Assembly (NCBI GenBank): GCA_030425705.1
Contig: JAUHZU010000007.1
Span: 62,001-126,000, forward strand
DNA length: 64,000 nt
Direction of reading: 5' to 3'
Source: Phycisphaerae bacterium
GTDB taxonomy: Bacteria > Planctomycetota > Phycisphaerae > Phycisphaerales > Phycisphaeraceae
The position numbers and the translations under genes were made by a program. Numbering within the stretch: the stretch's first letter is position 1; each line of letters opens with the position of its first letter. Shown here piece by piece: positions 51,265-59,671 of this stretch. The notes beneath the pieces were generated by a model, which was given only the letters and a program-made list of their open reading frames with translations, was not told the DNA's origin and did not search any database.

Positions 51265-52491
51265 ATGCAGATCACCTTCCAGCAGTTCGTCGACCAGCTC
51301 AAGCTGCTCGCCCGGCCCAACCCCGCGTGGTACGCGCTGGGCGCGGCGGTCCTGCTCACCGTCGTTGGCGTGGCGGCGATCGGCACGGTCTCCGAACAGC
51401 ACGCCGGCATCCAGGGCCAACGCTGGCTCATCGTCGCGCTGATCGGCATGGCCTGCGCGATCCTGCCGCACCCCCGCTGGCTGGGGAACATGGCCTACCC
51501 GGCGATGGGGGTCGCCCTGGCGCTGCTGGTCTTCGTCATCCTCCCGTTCGCGCCGCGCTCCATCGTCCCGATCCGCAACGGCTCCACCGCCTGGATCAAC
51601 CTCGGGTTCATGATGTTCCAGCCCTCGGAGATGGCCAAGGTCTCGCTCATCCTCGCGATCGCCTGGTACCTCCGCCACCGCGAGACCCACCGCCGCCTGC
51701 TCGGGCTGCTCGTGCCGTTCGGCATCATGTTTGTCCCGCTCGCGCTGATCCTCAAGGAACCGGACCTCGGCTCGGCGCTGCTCCTGCCGCCCGCGCTGTT
51801 CGCCATGCTCGTCGCCGCCGGGGCGAAACTCCGCCACCTCGCAACGCTCCTGGGCATCGGGATCGCGGTCGTCGCGATCAACGCCGCCGTTGTGCTCTGG
51901 GCCCCCGATTCCGTGCAGGTCCTCAAGCCCCACCAGCGCGTCCGCATCGAGTCGCTCTACTACCAGGTCATCGGCGACGAACGCATGGTCCACGAGGAGG
52001 GCTACCAACAGGACGTCGCCATGCGCCTCGTCGCCGCGGGCGGGCTCACCGGCTACGGCAAGGAACGCGCCTCTACCATCATCGAGTACAACAAGCTCCC
52101 CTTCGACCACAACGACATGATTTTCCCGGTCATCGTCAACCGCTGGGGGCTGGTCGGGGCCTCCGGGGTCCTCGCGCTCTACCTGGTCCTCATCGGCTCG
52201 ATCCTCACGGTGGCGGCCCGGTCCAAGGACCCGTTCGCCCGATTATCCTGCGTCGGGTTCGCCGGGCTCATCTTCAGCCAGGCCACGATCAACATCGCGA
52301 TGACTCTCGGGCTCATGCCCATCACCGGCATCACCCTGCCGTTCATCTCCTACGGTGGTTCGTCGCTGCTGTTCACCTTCATCATGGTCGGGCTGGTCAT
52401 CAACTTCGCCAGCCGACGCCCGCAGCTCCTGTCCCGCCCGAGCTTCGAGTTCGACAAGGGCAAGGGGAAGGGCAAGGCGGTGTTGCAGTAG
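51265..52491 (+). CDS. rodA: rod-shape peptidoglycan polymerase RodA
   Basis: The 408-residue SEDS-family protein has about ten membrane segments and the family signatures: INLGFMMFQPSEMAKVSLIL with the conserved Glu, LILKEPDLGSALLLPP with the catalytic Asp, and ITLPFISYGGSSLLFTF. It polymerises glycan strands from lipid II together with PBP2. It follows mrdA by 25 bases. ATG 51265 is the family start; the frame upstream to 51097 overlaps mrdA. The C-terminus is a short Lys/Gly-rich tail (KGKGKGKAVLQ). Confidence 0.95.
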   Translation: MQITFQQFVDQLKLLARPNPAWYALGAAVLLTVVGVAAIGTVSEQHAGIQGQRWLIVALIGMACAILPHPRWLGNMAYPAMGVALALLVFVILPFAPRSIVPIRNGSTAWINLGFMMFQPSEMAKVSLILAIAWYLRHRETHRRLLGLLVPFGIMFVPLALILKEPDLGSALLLPPALFAMLVAAGAKLRHLATLLGIGIAVVAINAAVVLWAPDSVQVLKPHQRVRIESLYYQVIGDERMVHEEGYQQDVAMRLVAAGGLTGYGKERASTIIEYNKLPFDHNDMIFPVIVNRWGLVGASGVLALYLVLIGSILTVAARSKDPFARLSCVGFAGLIFSQATINIAMTLGLMPITGITLPFISYGGSSLLFTFIMVGLVINFASRRPQLLSRPSFEFDKGKGKGKAVLQ

Positions 52492-52518
52492 GGGCCGGTA
52501 GCCCAGCGACGGATGCCC

Positions 52519-52524
52519 TATGAT
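52519..52524 (+). promoter_or_regulatory. rsmG: -10 box, leaderless type
   Basis: TATGAT ends six bases before ATG 52531. The in-frame ATG at 52513 lies before the box and is not the start. Confidence 0.6.
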
Positions 52525-52530
52525 CCGCGC

Positions 52531-53262
52531 ATGGATATCCCCGACTTTGTCCACGACGACCTTGCCGAGTTGGAGATCGCACTGCGTGATGACCAGCTCG
52601 CGCAGCTCGCCGACTACCTCGCGCGTGTGCTCGATACGAACACGCATACAAACCTCACCGCGATCAAGGAGCCGGACGCGGCGTGGCGTCGGCTGATCAT
52701 CGATTCGCTGACGGTGCTGCCGGGCATCGACGACCTGCAGCCGGAGCCCGGCGGGCCGGTGCGCGTGATCGACATCGGCAGCGGGGCGGGCCTGCCGGGG
52801 ATGCCGCTGGCGATCGCCAGGCCGGACGTTCAGGTCACGATGCTGGAGACGACCGGGAAGAAGGCCGAGTTCATCCGCGGCAGTGTCACGGCGCTCGGGC
52901 TGAGCAACGCCCGGGTGATCCAGCAGCGGGCCGAGACACTCGGGCAGGAGGCGGGCCACCGCGGCATGTACGACGCGGCGGTCAGCCGGGCCGTCGGCAC
53001 GATGCCTCTGGTGCTGGAGTACTCGCTGCCCCTGGTGCGCGAGGGCGGGCGGGTGCTGGCCATGAAGGGCCCGCGTGTCGAGCAAGAGCTGGCCGAGTCT
53101 GGCGACGCGCTCGAGAAACTCGGGGCCGGGGAGTTGGCGGTCATCGAGGCCTACCCCGAGTCGTTCGGCAACGACCTGGTGATCGTCTCGATCATGAAGG
53201 ACCGCCCAACGCCCAAGGCCTATCCGCGCCAGCCGGGCATCCCCAAGAAGCAGCCGCTGTAG
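52531..53262 (+). CDS. rsmG: 16S rRNA m7G527 methyltransferase
   Basis: RsmG methylates N7 of G527 in 16S rRNA with S-adenosylmethionine. The 243-residue protein shows the N-terminal helical part with THTNLTAIKEPDAAWRRLIIDSL, the AdoMet site VIDIGSGAGLPGMPLAIARP, then LLET-type motif MLETTGKKAEFI and AVSRAVGTMPLVLE. ATG 52531 is set by the TATGAT box six bases upstream. It lies between rodA and the metallo-hydrolase, on the same strand. Confidence 0.94.
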   Translation: MDIPDFVHDDLAELEIALRDDQLAQLADYLARVLDTNTHTNLTAIKEPDAAWRRLIIDSLTVLPGIDDLQPEPGGPVRVIDIGSGAGLPGMPLAIARPDVQVTMLETTGKKAEFIRGSVTALGLSNARVIQQRAETLGQEAGHRGMYDAAVSRAVGTMPLVLEYSLPLVREGGRVLAMKGPRVEQELAESGDALEKLGAGELAVIEAYPESFGNDLVIVSIMKDRPTPKAYPRQPGIPKKQPL

Positions 53263-53286
53263 CACGGCTGCAAGGCACGCTTGCTC

Positions 53287-53292
53287 TACAAT
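53287..53292 (+). promoter_or_regulatory. -10 box, leaderless type
   Basis: TACAAT ends six bases before ATG 53299 of the metallo-hydrolase gene. Confidence 0.55.
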
Positions 53293-53298
53293 AGCGGG

Positions 53299-53958
53299 AT
53301 GAACGAAGCCGCCCCCGACCTCGCGATCCACGCCTTCGCCCTCGGACAGTGGCAGACCAACTGCTATGTGGTTGCGTCCGGGGGGAGTTGCTGGGTGGTC
53401 GACGCCGGGTTCGATCCCGCGCCGATGCTCGCCTTTATCGATGAACAAGGACTCCACGTCGAGCGGGTCGTGCTGACCCACGCCCACCTCGACCACATCG
53501 GCGGGCTGGAGCAGGTCCACGACCGCCACCCCGATGCCCCTATCCTGATCCACGCCGACGAAACGACCTTTCTCACGGACACCGCGCTGAACCTCAGCGC
53601 GATGGCGGGCGTCGGGCCCGTCGTCGCGCCGGAAGCGACCGGCACGCTCGCACACGGCGACGCGCTAACCCTCAGCGGCCACGAATTCGAGGTCCGCCAC
53701 ACCCCAGGCCATAGCCCCGGCGGCATCTCGCTGGTGAATATCGAGCAGGGCGTCGCGTTCGTCGGTGACACGCTCTTTGCGGGGTCGATCGGACGCTACG
53801 ATTTCCCGACGTCCGACGGCCCGACGCTCATGCGTTCGATCCGCGAACAGCTTATGGCCCTGCCCGATGCCATGCATGTCCTGCCCGGTCACGGCCCGGC
53901 GACGACCATCGGCGAAGAACGCAAGACCAACCCCTACCTGCTCCAGCCGCCGATGTAG
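53299..53958 (+). CDS. metallo-beta-lactamase-fold hydrolase (glyoxalase II-like)
   Basis: The 219-residue enzyme has the two-metal site of the MBL fold: HAHLDHIGG (HxHxDH), the HTPGHSPGGISL His, the Asp in FVGDTLFAGSIGR and the last His in PGHGPATTIGEE. This set is typical of YcbL/glyoxalase II-like enzymes that hydrolyse thioesters such as lactoylglutathione or similar. The true substrate is not known. ATG 53299 is chosen because the TACAAT box lies just before it; the frame from 53281 adds a short unrelated stretch. Confidence 0.88.
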   Translation: MNEAAPDLAIHAFALGQWQTNCYVVASGGSCWVVDAGFDPAPMLAFIDEQGLHVERVVLTHAHLDHIGGLEQVHDRHPDAPILIHADETTFLTDTALNLSAMAGVGPVVAPEATGTLAHGDALTLSGHEFEVRHTPGHSPGGISLVNIEQGVAFVGDTLFAGSIGRYDFPTSDGPTLMRSIREQLMALPDAMHVLPGHGPATTIGEERKTNPYLLQPPM

Positions 53959-53965
53959 CCCGGCG

Positions 53966-54919
53966 TCAGTCCCCGATGTCGTAGACCGCGCCGGTGGGGT
54001 AGTGGTCGCTGCCGCCGACCAGGCCCGGGTCGTTGATGATGAACGCGCTGCCCTCGACCAAGCGCGCAGCCAGGGCGGGCGAGGCGTAGACGTAATCGAA
54101 CGTCGCGGGCGGGTAGCGGTCGTCCCCGGGGATCGTGACCCGTTCTTCGTGGGACAGGCCTTCGTGGGCGTCGATGAGGAGGTGGCTGCCGTCCGGCTCG
54201 GCGGCACGGAGGAAAGCTGTTGCAGGCCAGTCGCGCTGCTGGCGGGGGTCGACCCAGTAGTTCGAGTTGAAGTCGCCCATCGCGAGGACGTAGGCCTCCG
54301 GGTCCTCGGCGAGCAGGCCGCGGATCAGCGACTTGACCATCATCGCCTCCGCCGTCCGCCAGAGCTTGGAGTTCTCGTCGCCGGGCCGGCTGCTGTTGCT
54401 CTTGAGGTGGAGGTTGAAGACGTGGACGGTTTCACCGTGGACCTCGAGGGTGATCTGCATCGCGTCCCGCGCGAAGCGCCAGGCCTGCCCCGGGGCGTCG
54501 GGGTGGGTCAGGTCGCGGAACCGGTGGCTGGTCAGCCGGGTGATCGGGAACCGGGAGATCACCCCCAGGTTGATGCCCCGCCCCGAGTTCGTGCGCTGCG
54601 CCGCGATGTAGGTGTACCCCTCGTCGGCGAGGAAGGTCTGAACCATCGCCTGCAGCAGGTACTCGTTCTCCAGTTCCTGGAACACCACGATGTCGGCGTC
54701 GGCCGACCGGATCGCGGCGGCGATGCGCTCGATCTCGTCGCGCCGCTTGATGTCCGTGCCCTCGTCGTCGGTGTAGGGATCGTCGAAGACATCAAACATG
54801 TTCTCGACGTTGTAGGTCATCACCGTGACGGGCTCGCCAAGCGCGGGCCGGGGACAGAGGATGGCCGTCACGACGAGGAGCAGGGGCAGGATGAGACAGG
54901 GGAACAGGCGTGTGTGCAT
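53966..54919 (-). CDS. secreted endonuclease/exonuclease/phosphatase-family protein
   Basis: The 317-residue protein begins with a signal peptide (LFPCLILPLLLVVTAILC) and then the EEP fold. Catalytic motifs are TYNVENMFDVFDD, VFQELENEYLLQAM (Glu ligand), VFNLHLKSNSSRP, AMGDFNSNYWVDP and the final SDHYPTGAVYDI. It is a metal-dependent phosphodiesterase or nuclease outside the cytoplasm. Nucleic acids or phospholipids are possible substrates. GGAG precedes ATG 54919 by seven bases, so the long frame reaching 55360 (antisense to asnB) is rejected. It is convergent with the metallo-hydrolase gene. Confidence 0.88.
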   Translation of the reverse strand: MHTRLFPCLILPLLLVVTAILCPRPALGEPVTVMTYNVENMFDVFDDPYTDDEGTDIKRRDEIERIAAAIRSADADIVVFQELENEYLLQAMVQTFLADEGYTYIAAQRTNSGRGINLGVISRFPITRLTSHRFRDLTHPDAPGQAWRFARDAMQITLEVHGETVHVFNLHLKSNSSRPGDENSKLWRTAEAMMVKSLIRGLLAEDPEAYVLAMGDFNSNYWVDPRQQRDWPATAFLRAAEPDGSHLLIDAHEGLSHEERVTIPGDDRYPPATFDYVYASPALAARLVEGSAFIINDPGLVGGSDHYPTGAVYDIGD

Positions 54920-54990
54920 GACGCACTCCAGGAGGGACAGATCGGCTGCGCATGGTATCCCGCCGGGCCGGTCCGCGTGTGAGCGTGGCG

Positions 54991-56859
54991 TTACCGCCCC
55001 AGCGAAAGCAGCCAGCGGTGCCAGATCGACAGCTGCAGCAGCGCAAACAGGCGGTGCGTATGGTCCGCCTCGCCGGCGATGTGCTCGGCACACATCCGCT
55101 CGGGCAGCTCGGGCCTGAAACCCAGCCGGTCCATGTACCCCGGGTCCAGCACACGCTCGCGCATCGGCTCGGCCAGGGTCGTGCGGAACCACCGGCCGAT
55201 CGGGACCGCGAACCCGCTCTTGCGACGCTTGGCGACCTGCGGCGGCAGGTACTTCTTCGCCAGCTCGCGCAACAGCCCCTTGGGCCGTCCACCCATCCGG
55301 AGCTGGTCTGTTGTCAGCCGGTCCGACAGCGCGAGCATGCCCGGTGACAGCATCGGGCAACGCACCTCCAGCGCCACCGCCATCGACGCGCGGTCCACCT
55401 TGCGCAGGATGTCGTAGGGCAGGTAGTGCTCGCGGTCCCAGGTCATCGCGTCGCGCACCGGGTCGCCGGTATCGGGCCAGTCGGGGACGCCCCGGCTATA
55501 GGGATCTAAATGACGCAGTGCAGGGACTAACGCGGTCGCCTGCGCATCATCGAATTGCTGGACCATCGACAGGTACTGCCTCGCCGGATCACCTTGGCGC
55601 GCGGCACGGACGAGCCGACCGAGCCGGGCGAGCTTCGACCGCTGCTCGGTATGTGTCGTGACAGGCAGCATGCGGAGCAGCCCACCGAAACGGGTGGTAA
55701 GGGCGAGTGCCTGGTACCGGTCGTACCCGCCGAACAACTCGTCACCCCCGTCGCCGGAGAGCGCGACCGTGACGTGCTCTCGCGCGGCCCGGCAGAGCCA
55801 GTAGGTCGGCAGCAGCGAACTGTCGTAAGTCGGCTCGCCGGTCAGCCGCATCAGCGTATCGAGATCGTCGAAGAGGTCGCCGGGAGTAATCTGCAGGGTG
55901 GTGTGATCCGTACCTAGCACCTTGGCGGTTGCCGCCGCCTCGGCCGACTCGTCGTAGAGCGACGCATCCATCGCGACACTAAAGGTTCGTAGCGGCGGAG
56001 CGTCGATCTTGCGAATGCTCTGTTGCGCAAAAGCTGCGATCAATGATGAATCGATCCCCGCCGAGAGAAAGCAGCCCAGCGAGACGTCGGCTGCCAGCCG
56101 TGCCCCAACGGCCTGTGAGAGCGTCGCTTCCACCTGCTCGAACGGGCTGGAGTTGGGTCTCGCTGTGGCCGTTTCCCGAAACGGGCCTAATCGTGATAGG
56201 GTGTGCGAATCGGGGAGGCGTGCCGGCGTCGTCCAGCACGATCGGGCGACCTCGGCGATGTCGCCGGACATCGCCGGCCCGGTGTTGTAGCCCAGCCGCA
56301 GGTAATCCAGCACGGCATCGGGCGTGCACGCCACGGCACCAGTATTCGCAGCCCCCTTGATCAACGCGGCGGGTGAGCTGGCGAACGCGACTTCATCTCC
56401 ATCGTCGCGCGACACAAACAACGGCTTCTGCCCCGCACGGTCCCTGCTGAGTAAGAGATCCTGTTTCTCCTCGTCCCAGATCGCGAAGGCCCACATGCCG
56501 TCCAGGCGGTCCATCATGGCCGTGCCCCACTGGCGGTATCCGTGGAGCAGGACCTCGGTGTCGCTGTGGTCGGTGACGAAGGTGTGGCCGAGTTGTTCGA
56601 GTTGAGCGCGTAACTCGGCGTGGTTGTAGATCTCGCCGTTGAAGACGACGGTCAGCGATCCGTCGGGCAGGGACATCGGCTGCGCGCCGTCCTGCTGGTC
56701 GATCACCGCGAGGCGCGTGTGCACCAGCGTGCACCGTCCGAGGTACGCGATGCCGTCGCCATCCGGCCCACGGTGCTTGAGCGCATCGCGCATCGCCTCG
56801 GCCCGCCTCGGGTCGATCGGCTCGTCATCAAAACGCAGGATGCCCGCGATACCGCACAT
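54991..56859 (-). CDS. asnB: glutamine-hydrolysing asparagine synthase
   Basis: The 622-residue enzyme transfers ammonia from glutamine to an acyl-adenylate, here probably aspartate. Start MCGIAGIL puts the nucleophile Cys at position 2 after Met removal, so the start must be 56859 and not the earlier ATG at 56868. Glutaminase motifs are LVHTRLAVID and FNGEIYNHAEL with SDTEVLLHGY; the synthase has a PP-loop FLSAGIDSSL (Ala in place of the usual Gly) and ALSGDGGDELFGGYDRY. TATCAT ends seven bases before this ATG. An exopolysaccharide-modifying amidotransferase is an alternative role. Confidence 0.92.
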   Translation of the reverse strand: MCGIAGILRFDDEPIDPRRAEAMRDALKHRGPDGDGIAYLGRCTLVHTRLAVIDQQDGAQPMSLPDGSLTVVFNGEIYNHAELRAQLEQLGHTFVTDHSDTEVLLHGYRQWGTAMMDRLDGMWAFAIWDEEKQDLLLSRDRAGQKPLFVSRDDGDEVAFASSPAALIKGAANTGAVACTPDAVLDYLRLGYNTGPAMSGDIAEVARSCWTTPARLPDSHTLSRLGPFRETATARPNSSPFEQVEATLSQAVGARLAADVSLGCFLSAGIDSSLIAAFAQQSIRKIDAPPLRTFSVAMDASLYDESAEAAATAKVLGTDHTTLQITPGDLFDDLDTLMRLTGEPTYDSSLLPTYWLCRAAREHVTVALSGDGGDELFGGYDRYQALALTTRFGGLLRMLPVTTHTEQRSKLARLGRLVRAARQGDPARQYLSMVQQFDDAQATALVPALRHLDPYSRGVPDWPDTGDPVRDAMTWDREHYLPYDILRKVDRASMAVALEVRCPMLSPGMLALSDRLTTDQLRMGGRPKGLLRELAKKYLPPQVAKRRKSGFAVPIGRWFRTTLAEPMRERVLDPGYMDRLGFRPELPERMCAEHIAGEADHTHRLFALLQLSIWHRWLLSLGR

Positions 56860-56866
56860 GGCCCGC

Positions 56867-56872
56867 ATGATA
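56867..56872 (-). promoter_or_regulatory. asnB: -10 box, leaderless type
   Basis: TATCAT on the minus strand ends seven bases before ATG 56859. Because Cys2 of the mature enzyme fixes that start independently, this is the best proof case for leaderless starts in the window. Confidence 0.6.
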
Positions 56873-56887
56873 GGGCAGGGCCGATGG

Positions 56888-57529
56888 CTATTCGCCCGGC
56901 GCCCGATACAAGCCGTGCTCGGCGATGTAGCACGCCACCGACGGGGCCACCAGGTCGTCGATCGGCTGCCCGCCCGCCACGCGCTGACGGACCCGTGTGG
57001 AGCTGACCCGCATCCGCGGCACCTCGATCAGTCGCGGCGCCCACGCCGTGCGGGCCGCATCATCCGGCAGGGCAGCGAGCAGCGACGTGGCGGTGTCCGG
57101 CGGACGGACCATTACCACCGGTTCGGCCAGCTCCACGATCCGCTCGGGATCGCGCCACTGGTCGAAGAGCCGGAGCTGGTCCCCGCCAAACAGCAGCCGC
57201 AACCGCGCGCCTTCGCCAAGGGACTTGTGCAGCCGTTCGAGCGTGTCCACTGTGTAGCTCGGCTCGTCCGGGCCGCGGTCGATCTCGTCGGTGAGGATCA
57301 GGGTGCCGGGCTCATCGGCCAGTGCCAGCCGCAGCATCGCCAGCCGGTGATGCGGGGCGGTCTGCTCCTGGTCCAGCTTGTGCGGTGCCCGCCCGGCCGG
57401 GAGGTACGCGACAACCTGCGCCCCGACGGCCTCCGCGACCTGCCGGGGCAACGCGACGTGCGCCCGGTGGGGCGGGTCGAAGCTGCCCCCGAAGAGCAAC
57501 GCGGAATCGTAGCAGGCAAGGGGGTGCAT
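56888..57529 (-). CDS. nadD: nicotinate-nucleotide adenylyltransferase
   Basis: NadD makes deamido-NAD+ from nicotinate mononucleotide and ATP. The 213-residue protein has the nucleotidyltransferase motif FGGSFDPPHRAHV with the HxGH-type His pair, LPAGRAPHK, the FGGDQLRLFDQWR region and the closing SSTRVRQRV (ISSTxxR motif). It lies 28 bases upstream of asnB on the same strand; the small gap contains the asnB TATCAT box, so the two have separate promoters. Confidence 0.93.
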   Translation of the reverse strand: MHPLACYDSALLFGGSFDPPHRAHVALPRQVAEAVGAQVVAYLPAGRAPHKLDQEQTAPHHRLAMLRLALADEPGTLILTDEIDRGPDEPSYTVDTLERLHKSLGEGARLRLLFGGDQLRLFDQWRDPERIVELAEPVVMVRPPDTATSLLAALPDDAARTAWAPRLIEVPRMRVSSTRVRQRVAGGQPIDDLVAPSVACYIAEHGLYRAPGE

Positions 57530-57600
57530 CGTCGTGAGCCATTGGGGTAGGTCGGACCAACATGACCGACAGGTGATCCTATCACGCTCGGCCGCCCCGG

Positions 57601-57630
57601 TTGGTCAGCGGGGCGGCGCGTCCGTATCAT
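57601..57630 (+). promoter_or_regulatory. promoter, leaderless type
   Basis: TTGGTC (57601-57606), 18 bases, TATCAT (57625-57630), then six bases to ATG 57637. It would serve the unknown protein and perhaps nuoC behind it. Confidence 0.6.
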
Positions 57631-57636
57631 GGGGCG

Positions 57637-58245
57637 ATGCCCGTAAAGATTGATGATCAGCCGGTGTCTCTGCAAGGCGGGTCGCTCCGCGCCCTCCTCG
57701 CGGCGGCGCGTGAACACCTCGCCCCCGAAGGCCGCATGGTCGTGCAGGTCCAGCTCGACGGCCAGCCCGTAGTTGAGGAAGCGCTCGATAGCGACCAGCC
57801 GACCGACTTCTCCGCGGTCGAAGTGCAGATGTACTCGGCGAGCCCGGCCGACCTCGCCGTGGGTGCGCTGGAGCAGGCCCGCGAGCAGATCGCCGGGGCG
57901 CGCGAGCTGCAGGAACAGGCGGCCGACCTGTTGCAGCAGGACGAGCCCGCCCAGGCGCTGAACAAGGTCGGGCATTCGATCGCCGGCTGGATCCAGGCCC
58001 AGCAGGCCGTGACCCAGGTCGCCGAGTTGCTCGGCCTGGACCTCACGACGATCCGCGTGGAGGGCGAACCCGTCGCCACGCGGACCCAGGCCCTGCTGAA
58101 CCGCCTGGTCGAACTCAAGGAACTGCTCGAAGCCAGCGATCATGTCGCCCTTGCCGACGCCCTCGCGTACGAATGGCCCGAGACCACCGAGCGGTGGGAC
58201 GCCGCGCTGGGCGCGATCGTGCAGCATATCGAAACCGCCGGCTAG
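57637..58245 (+). CDS. unknown protein, upstream of nuoC
   Basis: The 202-residue protein starts with a small beta-rich part (MPVKIDDQPVSLQGGSLRAL onward; about 1-75), and then is nearly all helical (80-200) with heptad-like Glu/Leu/Gln spacing (LEQAREQIAGARELQEQAAD). The last 50 residues repeat WAL-type aromatic/acidic patterns. No membrane segment is seen. I recall similar proteins near other genes in planctomycete genomes but know no function. It is leaderless by promoter position, and 20 bases before nuoC. Confidence 0.65.
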   Translation: MPVKIDDQPVSLQGGSLRALLAAAREHLAPEGRMVVQVQLDGQPVVEEALDSDQPTDFSAVEVQMYSASPADLAVGALEQAREQIAGARELQEQAADLLQQDEPAQALNKVGHSIAGWIQAQQAVTQVAELLGLDLTTIRVEGEPVATRTQALLNRLVELKELLEASDHVALADALAYEWPETTERWDAALGAIVQHIETAG

Positions 58246-58265
58246 CCATCCCGAGCCAGACCCCC

Positions 58266-58844
58266 ATGAACCTCGACCACCCGACCATCCCGCTGATCAA
58301 GGCCGCGTTCTCCGACCGCAAGCTCTTCGCCACCGAGTTCCGCGGCGAGACGACGGTGCTGGTCGAGCCGGCCGACGTGCACGACGTGCTCGAGTTCCTC
58401 AAGCGCAACGAGGCCTGCTGCTACGATTTTCTCAGCGATATCACGGCCGTGGACTACCTCAACTACCCCAAGCCGCGCAATGCGCCGGAGGGCCTGCCGA
58501 CCGGCCGCTTCGGGGTGATCTACAACCTCCTGGGCACCGGTCACCACGGGCCCGAGAGCAAACGTCTCTTCATCAAGACACTTCTCAACCCGACGCTGCC
58601 GACCGACGGGATCGAGGACGACCCCGCGCTGCACCTGCCGACCTGCACCGACCTCTGGGCCGGGGCCGAGTGGCTGGAGCGCGAGGTGTACGACATGTTC
58701 GGCATCCATTTCGACGGCCATCCCGACCACCGCCGGATCCTCACCTGGGAGAATTACCCCGCCCACCCGCTGCGCAAGGACTACCCCGTCAAGGGTCGCG
58801 GCGAACGCGAGGACTACCGCGTCATCGAACGCGACTCGGCTTAG
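58266..58844 (+). CDS. nuoC: NADH-quinone oxidoreductase subunit C
   Basis: The 192-residue protein is the 30-kDa subunit of complex I peripheral arm, next to the iron-sulfur chain. Its family signature is present: EREVYDMFGIHFDGHPDHRR, followed by ENYPAHPLRKDYP. The N-terminal half has FLSDITAVDYLNYPKP. No other nuo gene is adjacent, so this subunit is encoded away from the complex I operon, or the organism has a scattered complex. It is convergent with the Mrp operon, whose D and A subunits are related to complex I membrane subunits. Confidence 0.92.
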   Translation: MNLDHPTIPLIKAAFSDRKLFATEFRGETTVLVEPADVHDVLEFLKRNEACCYDFLSDITAVDYLNYPKPRNAPEGLPTGRFGVIYNLLGTGHHGPESKRLFIKTLLNPTLPTDGIEDDPALHLPTCTDLWAGAEWLEREVYDMFGIHFDGHPDHRRILTWENYPAHPLRKDYPVKGRGEREDYRVIERDSA

Positions 58845-58874
58845 TTTCGCTCAACCGTAAAAGTAGTGGAACAG

Positions 58875-59234
58875 CTAGCTGACGTTGCACGCGCCCTCGT
58901 CTTCGCAGTCCGCGAGTTCGTCGCTGAGCGTGCCCTTCCAGGGGCGGGCCTTGTCGCGGTGGGCGGCCTTCGCGAGCATGTGCGAGCCGACGGGTACCGC
59001 CACGAACGCGAACGCGATAACCGCGATCGACTTGGTGATGACCGTCAGCGTGCCGACGTGCAGCATCGCCGCGAGGACCAGACCCAGCAGGCCGAGTGTC
59101 GAGCACTTGCTGGCCGCGTGCAGGCGGTGGTACACGTCCGGCAACCGCACGACACCCACCGCACCGACCAGCATAAAAAACAGGCCCAGCGCGAGGCACG
59201 CGATCGCGGCGATGTCGAGGACGAGCTGCGTCAT
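58875..59234 (-). CDS. mrpG: Mrp Na+/H+ antiporter subunit G
   Basis: The 119-residue protein has three membrane segments (about 5-28, 45-63 and 65-85). The motif GAVGVVRLPDVYHRLHAASK is the MrpG signature. It ends with a soluble tail carrying two cysteines (DCEDEGACNVS). It is the last gene of the operon, overlapping mrpF by four bases (ATGA). The Mrp complex exchanges Na+ for protons across the membrane. Confidence 0.93.
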   Translation of the reverse strand: MTQLVLDIAAIACLALGLFFMLVGAVGVVRLPDVYHRLHAASKCSTLGLLGLVLAAMLHVGTLTVITKSIAVIAFAFVAVPVGSHMLAKAAHRDKARPWKGTLSDELADCEDEGACNVS

Positions 59235-59671
59235 TTCCCCGCCCTCCGCTCAAGCTCATCCGGCGTCGCGATCAGGCCGGGCTGGTTCTCCAGCTCCGCG
59301 GTGAGCGGGTCGTCGCTGGCCTTTTGCCGTGCGCCGATGTACTGCGCGAAGGCCACGGTGCTCGCGAACCCGAGGACCGACACCACGATGGCCGCGTCGT
59401 AGAACAGCGCGCTGTCCAGCTTGATCGCCAGGACGATAACCAGCCCCGCAACCAGCATCGCCATGGTGTCGCCCGCGAGCACACGGTCGGCCAGGTGGGG
59501 CCCTCGGATCATCCGCCAGAGGCAGAGCAGGATCGACAGGACCAGCAGCCCGACACCGACCTGCACCGACAGCATGAGCCAGGGCTCGGCCGCGCTGGGG
59601 GCCTGTTCCACAGCCGCGGAGTTCCCGTGGTCTGCCGCGGCGATCAGGATGGGGGCGAGGTCGGGGGTCAT
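59231..59671 (-). CDS. mrpF: Mrp Na+/H+ antiporter subunit F
   Basis: The 146-residue protein has three membrane segments: LSVQVGVGLLVLSILLCLW, TMAMLVAGLVIVLAIK and YDAAIVVSVLGFASTVAFA. MIRGPHLADRVLAGDT between the first two is the conserved MrpF loop. The N-terminal 30 residues before the first segment are an unusual extension (APILIAAADHGNSAAVEQAP). It overlaps mrpE and mrpG by four bases each. Confidence 0.92.
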   Translation of the reverse strand: MTPDLAPILIAAADHGNSAAVEQAPSAAEPWLMLSVQVGVGLLVLSILLCLWRMIRGPHLADRVLAGDTMAMLVAGLVIVLAIKLDSALFYDAAIVVSVLGFASTVAFAQYIGARQKASDDPLTAELENQPGLIATPDELERRAGK

